A stretch of 64,000 bases of DNA from Priapulus caudatus (Eukaryota > Priapulida > Priapulimorpha > Priapulimorphida > Priapulidae). Below are positions 54,237 to 64,000 of the stretch, one piece after another. Both the position numbers and the translations under genes were made by a program. The notes under the pieces are model-generated. The model saw only the letters and a list, made by a program, of their open reading frames with translations, was not told where the DNA came from and did no database searches. Numbering within the stretch: the stretch's first letter is position 1; every line of letters begins with the position of its first letter. The DNA lies in contig NW_014577070.1 of NCBI RefSeq assembly GCF_000485595.1, forward strand, positions 850,894 to 914,893. Reading direction: 5' to 3'.

Positions 54237-55103
54237 TCGCCGAGGAGATCACGGTTGAAGCTGTTACACCGGCTGAGGTTGGATTAGAAGTACCACATGA
54301 TGGGGAGGTAAAGGAGGTCGACGTGCAAATAGAAGCTATTGCGCCCATAGAAGTGAGCCTTGACCTCGAACAGGAGCAGGAAATCAAGCAAGTGGAGTTG
54401 GAAATTCAACCAGTATCACCTTCCGTGGCTGCGCTTGATATTCCCACAGAAGAAACCAAGGAAGTGGCTGTAGCCATGTCAATGGAAACCTCTACAGGAA
54501 CGCCTGGTTGAACTTGCATCTGCCTGGTTGAACTTGCATCTCCACTTCCTTAGTTTCTTGTCCCTGTAGAAGTTTTCGTTGATGTTACTACAGAGGAAAC
54601 CAAGGAAGCAGAGATGGTAATTCAACCACATGTCCCTGGTGAGGTCGGCTTAGAAATCCCAGTAGAGACAACGGTGGAAGAAGTTACGATGGATGTACCA
54701 AAGCCAGAACTTACTGAAGAATTGACTGTTGATCTTCCAGCTGATATTGAAGTTGTTGAAATTGCCGAGGAGGATGTTGTAATGGAGGTTGCAGACGTTC
54801 CTGCAGTATCACCTGATACAGCTGAAGAAGAAGTCATGCTAGATATTCGCTCAAAACCAACAGAAGAGGTTACTGAAGTATCAGAAGAAATGGCCAGCAC
54901 AATCGTTCTCCCAACCAAGCCAGAAGAAGCTTCCGAAGAAATTGCAGATGCCGCTGAAGCAGTTGAAGTCATTGTTAAAACGAAGGATGACGTCCAGGAA
55001 GAAATTGAAGAGGTGTCCGAGGAGCTTGTTATTACTCCAAAACCAACGACTGTCGTTGAAGAGATTGATGAGGAGGTTACCCTTAAGAAGGACGAGGTCA
55101 CAG
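54237..55103 (+). pseudogene. R exon D/E hybrid interrupted by an inverted segment
   Basis: The 5' leader matches exon D (AIAPIEVSLDLEQEQEIKQ.. SVAALDIP), the 3' part from about 54,560 matches exon E (tail LKKDEVTG). Between them 54,468-54,559 is a reversed piece of the 24-residue repeats that introduces a stop at 54,509-54,511. Two exons and an intron appear collapsed into one. Confidence 0.7.
54468..54559 (-). repeat. Inverted segment of the 72-nt repeat
   Basis: The reverse complement reads ..actaaggaagtggagatgc.. and ..gtttccattgacatggctac.., with gatgcaagttcaaccaggc present twice. Lies exactly at the D/E junction. Confidence 0.8.
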
Positions 55104-56185
55104 GTATGGTATTGTGTATTCACTGGATTTTTTCACTTAAGTACGTACTGATGGAAATTCGATAGAGCTATCACCCTCGCCAGCTGATCATGGTCACCAA
55201 CCATTATTGTTGTAATGTGTATAGTTGGTTTTATGGGACTGTGATATTATAACTTGTTTACTTATTTCTATTTTTACAAAGTCAATTGATAAAATTATTA
55301 AATAATCTTCTCATATGTGGGCTTCAACCCCCCCCCCCCTGATGTATGATGTAAGCTTTTTGTCATGTTTACACTTCTTTGCCATTTACGTATGGAAAAC
55401 AAAGGATGTGTTTACCTTCTAAGGACTAATCATGTTCACCACTTATTACTTGGCTTGTTTCTAATGGGCTATGTCAGTAGCTGGACATTACAACTTACTT
55501 CATTGCGTTTGTTTAAAACGCAAATCCGCAAAATAATGACATAATATGCTGAGGGTTGTGCCGTTCTGTTGCACGATTAATAGAGGGTTGAACCAGTGAT
55601 TGCGCTATATAACTCAACATAACACTTAGTCTTTGCTTTGCTCATCGCAACTGAGCTCAATGCGTATAATTACTATATTGATCTAATTAGTTAGTTTACA
55701 ATATCATAACCTTCAAGGTACATGTTTTGCACAAGCGCTGTGTTTCACTATGGACTCGAATGCACGCTAATCAGACATTCATGGATATGTGCCTTAATAA
55801 TATTATTTAGAGATTCCATATAGAAAAATAGATGGCAGTGATGTATGCTTGTCATATTTACTATGTACACTAAACCCGATTTATTTATTATGAATTTTAG
55901 TTGTTAAATTTAACACATTTTGTTTACGTATATATTTACTCACTCAACGATAATGGCATGGTGAGAGGCCATTTAAACCGAAGTGCCACAAGACCATTCC
56001 CAAGTAGCCTGAGTTGTTTTCGCCTGTGTTGATTTGCCAAGACCAGAATTAATGACTTAAAGTTTAACCCTGATGCCAAGGCATGGTTTGGAGGTCTAAT
56101 GCCACTTGGAAAGGAACGCAATTATTAATACTAATGCATTCATGCTAATAATTTACCAAGCTGAAAGGTTGTTATTTCAATGCAG
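55104..56185 (+). other. Duplicate of intron 49,188-50,269
   Basis: Offset 5,916 bp without detectable indels; C12 at 55,328-55,339. One noticed substitution (ctaaacccg versus ctaaacctg, near 55,875). Confidence 0.75.
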
Positions 56186-57884
56186 TTGCTGAGGATGTCA
56201 CTCTTGAACCTGGTGAGCTTGAATTAAATGTACCGTTTGATGGAGAGATAAAGGAAGTCGAATTAAAGATAGACGCTGTTACTCCTGCGGAGGTGAGCCT
56301 TGACCTTGGACATGAGGGCGAAATCAAGCAAATGGCTTTAGAAATTCACCCAGCTTCACCTTCAGTGGTTGCCATTGATATAACCACAGACGAAACTAAG
56401 GAAGTGGAGATGCAAATTCAACCAAGAGTCCCAGGCGAGGTTTCAATTGATTTAACTGTAGAAGAATTCAAGGAGGTGACGATGGAAGTAAAGCCACAAA
56501 TGCCTGTAGAAGTTTCCTTTGATATTACTACAAAGGAAAGCAGGGAAGTTGAGATGCAAGTTCAACCAACAGTGCCGATGGACGTTTCTATTGATTTATC
56601 TACAGAAGAATTCAAGGAGGTGGAGATGGAAGTTAAGCCCCAAATGCCTGTTGAGGTTTCCTTTGATATTACTACAGAGGAAAGCAGGGAAGTTGAGATG
56701 CAAATTCAACCAACAGTACCGATGGAAGTTTCTGTTGATATAACTACAGAGGAATTCACGGAGGTAGAGATGGAAGTTAAGCCCCAAATGCCTGATGAGG
56801 TTTCCATTGAGATACCTACAGAGGAAGGCAGGGAAGTTGAGATGCAAATTCAACCATCAGTACCGATGGACGTTTCTATTGATTTATCTACAGAAGAATT
56901 CAAGGAGGTGGAGATGGAAGTTAATCCCCAAACGCCTGATGAGATTTCCATTGATATACCTACAGAGGAAAGCAGTTGATATAACTACAGAAGAATTCAA
57001 GGAGGTGGAGATGGAAGTTCAGCCAGAAGTGCCTGCTGAGGTGTCCATTGATATACCTACAGAGGAAAGCAGGGAAGTTGAGATGCAAATTCAACCATCA
57101 GTACCGATGGACGTTTTTCTTGATTTATCTACAGAAGAATTCAAGGAGGTGGAGATGGAAGTTAAGCCCCAAATGCCTGATGAGATTTCCATTGATATAC
57201 CTACAGAGGAAAGCAGGGAAGTTGAGATGCAAATTCAACCATCAGTACCGATGGACGCTTCTATTGATTTATATACAGAAGAATTCAAGGAGGTGGAGAT
57301 GGAAGTTAAGCCCCAAATGTCTGATGCGGTTTCCATTGATATACCTACAGAGGAAAGTAGGGAAGTTGAGATGCAAATTCAACCAAGAGTACCGGTGGAA
57401 GTTTCTATTGATATAACTACAGAAGAATTCAAGGAGGTGGAGATGGAAGTTCAGCCAGAAGTGCCTGCTGAGGTGTCCATCGATATAACTACAGAGGAAA
57501 GTAAGGAAGTGGAGATGCAAATTCAACCAATAATACCGGTGGAAGTTTCTGTTGATATAACTACAGAAGAATTCAAGGAGGTGGAGATGGAGGTGAAGCC
57601 AGAAGTGCCTGTTGAGGTTTCCTTTGATATGAGTACAGAAGAAAGTAGGGAAGTGGAGATGGTAGTTCAACCACAATCCCCTGATGTGGTAGGCATAGAG
57701 ATGCCATTGGAAACCAGTGGGGGTGCGATCACAATGAATGTGCCTAGGCCAGAACTTACTGATGCGTTTACTATTGAGTCTCCAACTGATATTGGAGTTG
57801 TTGAAATTGCTGAAGAAGATGTGTCACTGGAACTGGCGGATCAGACGGTTTTGCTCAAGACCAGCGGCGAGCACGAAGTTACAG
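56186..57884 (+). pseudogene. R exon F, full length but with one frame break
   Basis: 1,699 nt, one base off a multiple of three. Open from the acceptor to a stop at 56,977-56,979; the +1 shifted frame then stays open to the donor (gtttgt). Repeats as in 50,270-51,490, then EMVVQPQSPDVVGIEMPLET and a unique tail (AFTIESPTDIGVVEIAEEDV .. TSGEHEVTG). The break falls at a repeat-unit junction and is likely a repeat-collapse error, so the exon is probably functional. Confidence 0.7.
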
Positions 57885-58404
57885 GTTTGTTACTATGCTG
57901 TATGGTTTGCTCGCTTTGCATTCATAAAGTCGCAAAACGCAAAGAGCGATTACGCTTTACGTGCGGTTAATGCAAATAGACTATTCCTTAGGTTCAATAT
58001 CGTTTGAATTAGGTAGATTTATATGATATATTTCCAATTGATTATTCTGTTGTTCAGTTGTTTCTTGTGCATTTTGTGTGTCTCAGCTTGTAGGTTTACA
58101 AGATATGACCTTTGCCTCCAATATGACCTTGATGTGCCCAGTTTAATATTTATTTACATATACCATAACTGTGATTGAATTTCCACCCTTACATCTATTA
58201 TGCATATTTTACATAATGATTTATATTGAGTAATTTAATACACTTATAATCGCTCTAATGTCATGTGAGTCTTAATACAATACGAACACGTTTTAACATA
58301 TAACAAATTAGATACATTATCGATTTTATCAATATGTATCATATAATAATGATTTCCCTAATTAATATTACTAGTAATTAATTCCATTTCAAATACATTC
58401 TCAT

Positions 58405-58520
58405 AGTGGAAATGGAATTTACTTGCAACTATAAAATGAAGTGACCAAAGAGGCGGAAATGAAAATGCGGAATATAGTGACAAAGGAGGCATGGAATCTA
58501 TTGAGACATGAGTAATTGTG
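58405..58520 (+). pseudogene. R-exon relic 1
   Basis: gtggaaatggaa.. and accaaagaggcggaaatgaaaat match the EVEME and TKEAEM parts of the 24-residue repeat; stop codons follow. Confidence 0.4.
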
Positions 58521-59189
58521 GTGACAATTGACATTGGTGATCAGAAATAAATTAGGTGATGATCGATTAGGTATGTAAGATGGTAATGAAATCGAATGGA
58601 CAGTAATATGGCATGGTGAAATGGCACGAAAATCATTCCACGTGAGAAAAAAAAATTATTTTCCAATTTACGTTGCTATCCAATGCACAGAAATGCGCAT
58701 TGACCGTTGTTGCAAAATGCCGAAATATATCTAACTGTTGTTTAAATAAAAAATTAGTAACACAATGGTTTTCGCGTTTTTGAGATGTGTTTTTTCGCGT
58801 TTATGACGTTAAACACTGAATGTACCATACGTTACATTATACTATGTTATGCGTATTAGGTATGCAACCCTGAATGTAATCACGTTTCTACAACAAGCAG
58901 CACAAGATTTATGAGTTATGTAGGTAAAATTCACCCGTGTATTAGGCGAAGGGGATATACCTATATTGACTGATGAAATGAAGGAGTCATAAGTGAATAT
59001 TTCCCTGAAGATTGTCTGACAGAGGTACAATTAAATAAAGGCACTGGCGAAATCAAAGATGTTAGATTAATAGCGTTAATTCGGAAGAAGTAGAGATGTT
59101 ATGCAGAACGTGTAAAGAAAAGGGAACCAAGGGCAACTTATGCCGTCATTCGTCACATATTTAAGCCAAAACGGAATATATATGACATA

Positions 59190-59410
59190 TTTTAGTTTCA
59201 AACAGTCACCGAAAAACAACCACGTGGAAATTCAGATCCAGCAATCTTGGAATTTAATAAAAACAATGTAAAAACGTAAGCATTTTGATACTGTAATTCA
59301 GCTGCCGATTGTGAAAGAAATCGAACTAGATGTGAGGATAAGAGGAATAAAGATGTTAAGGTTCAGACACTTGTAGCAGAAGTGGGAATCCAAACACATA
59401 TTTCAGAAAA
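59190..59410 (+). pseudogene. R-exon relic 2 with vestigial acceptor
   Basis: tttcaaacagtcaccgaaa resembles the R acceptor and exon start (tttcaatacagtcgccgagg). Then gtgaaagaaatcgaacta (VKEIEL, compare IKEVEL at 50,334) and DVKVQTLVAEVGIQTH (compare AEVGLEIP), in different frames. Confidence 0.5.
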
Positions 59411-60269
59411 ATCGTGCCTGCGATGTGTAGAGGCAATTCCATTGTACTGAGGGCTCTTTATTTTATGGACATATTTAACCGAATATTGTTGCTTTGTTAG
59501 CCCTAAGCCTGTGAAATCTAATGTGGTTGCAGTACTGTTTTGATGGGCCATCGCGTTTTAGATTTACGGGTGCTGCTACCGCGGGTACAGAAATATTAAG
59601 ATCAACATATTAGTTTACATTATATATGATTTCCTTTGATTTTTTAAATCAATACATTCCAAAATTGAGACCCTGTATTCTCTTGGTCCTTCATAATATA
59701 TCTGAGATATTGTAAATTAATATTACTTGTGATAATATTCTAAGCAATTAGTGGCTGAGTTTGTCATCAGTATGACTTGCAGAATTGAATTGCGAAGCAT
59801 ATATGGGACAGAAACCCGTGTCATCGATCTAAATGCGTAGTCGTTGCTTCCGGTCCATTTTAATAATGGGTTTCTTTCTAATTATTCCTCCGTATGTGTA
59901 TCATATAAATACGTCTGTATATTCTAATAAAGATATCGTTTCACTGCAGTTGTATTAGCCTTTTACATTTTGCACACATTTACACACGATTATCAACATT
60001 ATTCTATTTTCATCCTACTCTCATGCTTCTCACATTTATCACTATTTATTTTCGCTTTTCAACCCGTTTACGACGTTTTCAGTTAGCAGGTATATGGGTA
60101 AGTACGACTATGCATTCGTACAAATATTCTTGTATGTTGCTGGAAAATGTTCAGTAGCGGAAATTTGCGATAATGTTAGTATGAAATGCTTGCGATAATG
60201 TTTACATGTGGAGGAATAATGCCAAAGAATACTTTTAACGCGTGTCATGATTCGTTTGGCTTTAATCAG

Positions 60270-60332
60270 AAATCCCAGAAGAGGTTGCTGAGGATGTCAC
60301 TATTGCAAGGCCTACTCAGGAAGAACTGGAAG
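60270..60332 (+). CDS. Short PEVK exon
   Basis: 63 nt, phase 1 to 1, donor gtaagt: EIPEEVAEDVTIARPTQEEL then EG. Confidence 0.77.
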
Positions 60333-60671
60333 GTAAGTCATATCGTCACCTGGAGAGGTAACATTTGGTAACATTTATTTTGGAAGGACATTTGAGTATT
60401 TTATTATATTTATTAATACCTTTGAAGAGACATGCCTGTATCACTATAGATATGCAGATGCGTGATAGAAGATTGATGGTAAATGAGGCCATTCACAAGT
60501 ATTAAAATAACAAATTTTAACATTATAGTAAAATTTATCAACAATCGTTTTATCCACAATGCTGCGTTTCATCATCTCGAAGCTTGAGAAATGAACATTT
60601 TCATATTTTTATATACACGTATTATGCTTTTACAAACTAATTACTCTCTGATCTTGAATTATACCATCTAG
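60333..60671 (+). other. Intron
   Basis: 339 bp, AT-rich; nothing recognised. Confidence 0.5.
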
Positions 60672-61004
60672 AATTCGATGTGGAAGTTGTACCAGAGGTG
60701 CCGGAGGAGGTTCCCGAAGAGGTTACAGAAGAACTTGTACTGAGGAAGCCAGAAGAAGCCCCAGTAGAAGAGGTAGAGGAGGAAGTGACTCTCACAAGGA
60801 AGCCAGTTGAGGAGACAGTAATCGAGGCTGTTCCAGAGGAGGTTGCCGAAGAGGTTCTCATTGTAGCCCCCACACCAGAGGAATCACCCATAGAAGAGGT
60901 TGAGGAAGAGGTTACGTTCAAATCGAAAATAGAACAGACGCCCACTGAGGCGCCTCAAGAAGTTGCCTTTACCAAAGAAGAGGTTGCAGAAGATATCGTT
61001 GAAG
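60672..61004 (+). CDS. PEVK exon (111 codons)
   Basis: 333 nt, phase 1 to 1: EFDVEVVPEVPEEVPEEVTE, LVLRKPEEAPVEEVEEEVTL, EAVPEEVAEEVLIVAPTPEE, ending EVAEDIVEG. Classic polyE-type PEVK with isolated RKP/SK basic spots. Confidence 0.84.
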
Positions 61005-61357
61005 GTTTGTTAAAATTCCCCTTTTTCCACAGACTGCATGATGAAATAATTGTTATTTAACTTATTTTTTGTTGTTGACAAACGTCTGTTCTTTCTGCAT
61101 GAATTATTACTCATCTTTCTCTTCGTTTGTGTATTGTTATTTGCGTTAGGGAGTGACGCTATTGTATAAAATTGGTTATTACTTTATTCTAGACTTTTAG
61201 GTAAAGAAAATTCATCGTTGTTCTATGTACCTATTGTATTTATTTCCCCCTTGGTGAAATGGGTTGCTGGGTGACTCTATAACATCCGTGTGCATGTACT
61301 ATCTCTAAGTACGCCCTTATTCTGACATGATGTGACCGTTGTCTGCCGTGCCCTTAG
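61005..61357 (+). other. Intron
   Basis: 353 bp; nothing recognised. Confidence 0.5.
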
Positions 61358-61474
61358 AAGATGTAACAGCTGAATTCAAGCCCACAGTGGAGGAGGTACC
61401 TGAGGAGGTGGCTGCTGAGGTCACGTTGACCAAGGCGCCTGAGGCACCTAAACCTGTGGAGGTTGAACAGGAAG
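61358..61474 (+). CDS. PEVK exon
   Basis: 117 nt, phase 1 to 1: EDVTAEFKPTVEEVPEEVAA, VTLTKAPEAPKPVEVEQEG. Donor gtgtgt. Confidence 0.78.
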
Positions 61475-61773
61475 GTGTGTCTTGTTATCTCATTCTTTTA
61501 TGCCATATCACTTCGTAGTTGGCATTATTTTAACGTCTGTATTCGTTTCCTCGTGCGTGCGCGCAGGCATGCCAACATATTCACACTTTCTCTATATATA
61601 TATTTCTTGCTCCCTCTCTTCACCCATTTTCTTCGTGTAATTTTTTGCCAATGATGCATACTTTGTACTATAATATTTTCACATAGCATTGAATGTGAAA
61701 ATGTCATCAAAGCATGTGATATCAATTGGTCGCATCCCTTTCCCGTATTTACCGTTTGTGTTTTACCCCGTAG

Positions 61774-61932
61774 TTGAGGTTAAAAAACCAGAGAAGAAGA
61801 AAAAGAAGAAACCTAAGAAGGAAGAGGTTTCAGAAGATATTACTATATCTAAGAAAAAACCAGAAGTGCCCGAGGAAGTAGGCGAAGAGCTTACGTTGAA
61901 ACCGAAAAAGCCAACAGAGGCTCCAGCCGAAG
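61774..61932 (+). CDS. PEVK exon with Lys block
   Basis: 159 nt, 53 codons, phase 1 to 1: VEVKKPEKKKKKKPKKEEVS, EDITISKKKPEVPEEVGEEL, ending KKPTEAPAEG. More basic than its neighbours. Donor gttgtt is weak but phase-correct. Confidence 0.78.
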
Positions 61933-62244
61933 GTTGTTGGCTGCAGTATAATCGAATAAATTTGATCCAATAATTGAATTCCTCATTTTTATTCTGAGAT
62001 GCATAACCACGTTCGCATTTTGTATTTTCATGTCGTTATATGATCTGTGTAAACTTTGTGTAGAATATATTAATATGTTATCAATTGACTAGTAATTAAT
62101 AATTTCAATGACGCGTTTGGCTTATTTCATTCTCTATACAACGATTTTCCTCTGTCGTAAATGCGCATAAGTTTTTATGTATATAATATAACTTACTTAT
62201 ACACAAGGCAGGCAAGTTATACGTGTATCAATATAAAATTCTAG
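61933..62244 (+). other. Intron
   Basis: 312 bp, AT-rich; nothing recognised. Confidence 0.5.
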
Positions 62245-62352
62245 AAGTGACCATTGGCCTCACACCTAAGCCGGTGAAAGAAGATTTGGAAGAAGTCAGT
62301 GAGGAAATAACGTTTAAACGCCAGGAACCTGTAGCCGAGGATGTTCAAATGG
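62245..62352 (+). CDS. PEVK exon
   Basis: 108 nt, phase 1 to 1: EVTIGLTPKPVKEDLEEVSE, EITFKRQEPVAEDVQMG. Donor gtatgt. Confidence 0.76.
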
Positions 62353-62841
62353 GTATGTGTGTGTGTTGTCTTAATCAATTAAAAATCACAGTGCTACCAA
62401 TGATCAAAAATCATAAACTTCTAGGGGGCGTGGTGATGCAGTGGTGCGCAGTCTGCAGAACAGCAAATTGTTTTCGCATATTTGGTGAAATTACCAAATA
62501 TGAAACGATTTGTGATTAAAAGAATCGGTGGCCATTGTAAAGAATATACGCGCTTATTGGAAAAATAATGCAACTATCTGCTTTCAAATTGTACAATTTA
62601 TCCTTCGTTTGCATTGTGAATGGGTCCGACAGTCTAGATAATTGTGCGTACACAACATGCTATATGTATCGTATGTATGTGTGCGTCCGTGCGTGCGTGT
62701 GTATATGTGTTTCAGATTTACAGAACGATATATATTTCTGGTTTTACTTCTACTAGAGCTGTTACTGGCTTTCTGACTTCCAATTGTAATCAAGGGCGAA
62801 TTATGGCCACGTACATAATTTAGTGTGGGTATTACTTTTAG
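62353..62841 (+). other. Intron with a perfect 10-bp hairpin and TG/CG-rich stretch
   Basis: 489 bp. CATATTTGGT at 62,477-62,486 pairs with ACCAAATATG at 62,493-62,502 (6-nt loop). A (TGTGCG)-like stretch lies at about 62,674-62,712. Confidence 0.6.
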
Positions 62842-63063
62842 AAATGACAGCTATGCTGGCACCAGCTGTTATCAGAGATGAAGGAACGCCCGTGGAAGAG
62901 GTGCAGGAGGAGGTGAGTCTAGTGCAACCCACCAAAGTTGAAGAGGCACCAGAAGAGGTATCCGAAGCATTTGACATCACGGCTCCCGCTAAGAAGAAGA
63001 AGAAACCGAAGAAGATCGAGGAGGTCAGCGAAGAGGTCAGCATGGTCGCTGGAGTCATAGAAG
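62842..63063 (+). CDS. PEVK exon (74 codons)
   Basis: 222 nt, phase 1 to 1: EMTAMLAPAVIRDEGTPVEE, VQEEVSLVQPTKVEEAPEEV, FDITAPAKKKKKPKKIEEVS, ending VAGVIEG. Confidence 0.82.
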
Positions 63064-63132
63064 GTTTGTAGATATATCACAATCGTTAAACATAGTGTCT
63101 GCTCGTTTGATAACTTTACTGTATATATTGGT

Positions 63133-63265
63133 ATGGTGTGGTGTGCGTGCGTGCGTGCGTGCGTGTGTGCGTGTGTGCGTGCGTGCGTGCTAACATGTGC
63201 ATGCGCGCCTGTGCGTGTGTGTGTGCGTGCGAGCGTGTGTGTGTGCGTGCGAGCGTGTCTGTATG
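63133..63265 (+). repeat. (TGCG)n/(TG)n microsatellite
   Basis: Alternating purine-pyrimidine GTGCGTGCG tract in the intron 63,064-63,493. Long open frames here on both strands are low-complexity artefacts. Confidence 0.88.
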
Positions 63266-63493
63266 CGTTGAGTACGTGTGGGCACATAGAAACCGTATTA
63301 TGGGTGTTAATAAGGGCGACTTTTTATTGTCCACATTGTTAATTTTCCCATGTAAAAGCCTGTGTGACTAATCTGTTATTATTCACTCTTGATATTATGA
63401 TACCTTTCGGTATATACTACAAAACATTCTATCGTTACAATTAGGTCATTATTTCATTATCATTACAGTCGTGTATTTATTATTCATGTTTAG

Positions 63494-63592
63494 AAACTGT
63501 GGCTGTTCCGAGGGAGAAGGTAATAGAGGAGCTAGGGGAGGAGGCAGTTGCATTAGAGATCATTGGCCCTGAAGAGGACGAACCTGTAGAAG
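63494..63592 (+). CDS. PEVK exon, last in window
   Basis: 99 nt, phase 1 to 1, donor gtatgt: ETVAVPREKVIEELGEEAVA, LEIIGPEEDEPVEG. The gene continues beyond 64,000. Confidence 0.76.
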
Positions 63593-64000
63593 GTATGTAT
63601 CGAATATTTATGATTATAAACAACACTCGGCCAATTTGTCTACCAACTGGATAATGCCCCGATATACGGGGAATGAACAGCTTTTTTTAAGTTTCACGGG
63701 TGATATTTCGTTCTTGGGTCATTGCGGATATTATAAATCTCATGATAGGTTTTATGAGCCTATATCTAATTCTGTAGCATTCTAGAAATATAATATATTG
63801 CAACTATAACAGCCAATGATGTAGGCTTATTGTTTTAGAATTAATAGGTCAATACATGGCATATGTAAACTCACTTTAGCGTCCATATAATTTAACTAGA
63901 GAGCATGTCAATATCTCTGCTTAACGCTTCACTCACGTAATTATAAGCATAATAATTACTGTAATTAGTATTAGTATTACTTTGAAGGCAAACTTATTAC
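63593..64000 (+). other. Start of the next intron
   Basis: 408 bp to the window end; AT-rich, nothing recognised. Confidence 0.5.

Larger units (their letters stand above)
57885..60269 (+). other. 2.4-kb intron with decayed R-exon relics
   Basis: The longest intron in the window. Holds at least three stretches resembling R-exon coding sequence with stops and indels (58,405-58,520; 59,040-59,090; 59,190-59,410). No intact frame, tRNA or transposon recognised. Confidence 0.55.
312..63592 (+). other. Titin-like giant muscle protein gene, internal part (PEVK plus Ig region)
   Basis: Seen: more than 40 clean exons on the plus strand with AG acceptors and GT donors that keep one reading frame, nearly all phase 1. 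They encode Glu/Lys/Pro/Val-rich low-complexity sequence plus four immunoglobulin folds with the F-strand signatures YWCKAEN, YYCKAFNE and YRCEIEN. Known: this mixture is diagnostic of titin/connectin and its invertebrate relatives, where Ig domains and PEVK segments form the extensible I-band spring of the sarcomere. Inferred: this is the spring part of such a protein. No kinase or fibronectin-III domain, initiator or stop is in the window, so both ends are open. Exact orthology (titin, Sallimus/kettin, other) is not decided. Confidence 0.85.

Noticed and set aside
62423-62455. tRNA-like or SINE promoter (gatgcagtggtgcg resembles an A box)
   Set aside because: One A-box position is wrong, and no B box, tRNA fold or flanking duplication is visible.
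63116-63371. Cys/Arg/Val-rich and Thr/His-rich open frames
   Set aside because: Products of the (TGCG)n/(TG)n repeat on either strand, with no splice or coding context.

Overview
The window is eukaryotic and lies inside one giant plus-strand gene of the titin/connectin (Sallimus-like) family of sarcomeric elastic proteins. The evidence is dozens of short exons bounded by AG/GT, almost all starting and ending in phase 1. They encode Glu/Pro/Val/Lys-rich (PEVK) spring sequence, interrupted by four immunoglobulin (I-set-like) domains that are split across exons as in titin genes. Neither the start nor the end of the gene is inside the window. AT-rich introns, high intron density and PEVK segments that alternate with Ig domains suggest an intron-rich invertebrate animal. 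I cannot name the phylum from sequence alone.

Five exon classes recur. P1 exons (237-390 nt, signature ..VESKVTKK.. or ..VETKVTKK..) carry a basic head and an acidic body. K exons (45-63 nt, signature EKKKKKKKPKKPE) are almost pure lysine. P2 exons (about 96 nt, signature EVPVEEVEE) are acidic. Q exons (240-282 nt, signature VEKKKKKKKPKP..EELPQPEETTEE) fuse a Lys block to an acidic tail. R exons (0.9-1.2 kb) carry tandem 24-residue repeats (signature TEETKEVEMQVQPGVPVEVS).

Layout: 0.3-14.4 kb, a P1-K-P2 three-exon super-repeat with Ig domain 1 inserted at 2.3-3.1 kb. 14.6-19.2 kb, Ig domains 2 and 3, each entered through a microexon, separated by short acidic and K exons. 20-30.3 kb, a Q-exon array arranged as a two-unit higher-order repeat. 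30.9-32.4 kb, Ig domain 4 and a unique charged linker. 32.5-34.2 kb, long PEVK exons. 35-57.9 kb, R exons. 60.3-63.6 kb, ordinary short PEVK exons continuing beyond the window.

A large part of the window is not clean sequence. About 7.2-10.27, 19.98-24.7 and 35.6-46.8 kb, plus 12.21-12.39 kb, are dense in one-base insertions and deletions relative to near-identical clean copies. Three of these tracts abut Ns (10,273; 19,978; a 25-N run at 41,297-41,321). They look like unpolished single long reads used to close gaps. A 7.4-kb near-duplicate (about 33.9-41.3 versus 41.3-48.7 kb) and a duplication with constant 5,916-bp offset (about 48.6-51.5 versus 54.6-57 kb, flanking a 10-N gap) are probably assembly products, so exon copy number here should not be trusted.

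The most interesting biology is in the introns. K exons are followed, from the second base of the donor, by an A-B-A'-B' sequence in which two overlapping hairpins are mutually exclusive. Q exons are preceded by a hairpin whose 3' end lies exactly 53 nt before the acceptor AG and which shows paired compensatory changes between copies. P1 exons are preceded by a roughly 110-nt hairpin ending 40 nt before the acceptor. These may form a splicing-control system for the spring region. The 24-residue R repeats alternate hydrophobic and polar residues strictly, a beta-strand pattern unusual for a PEVK spring.
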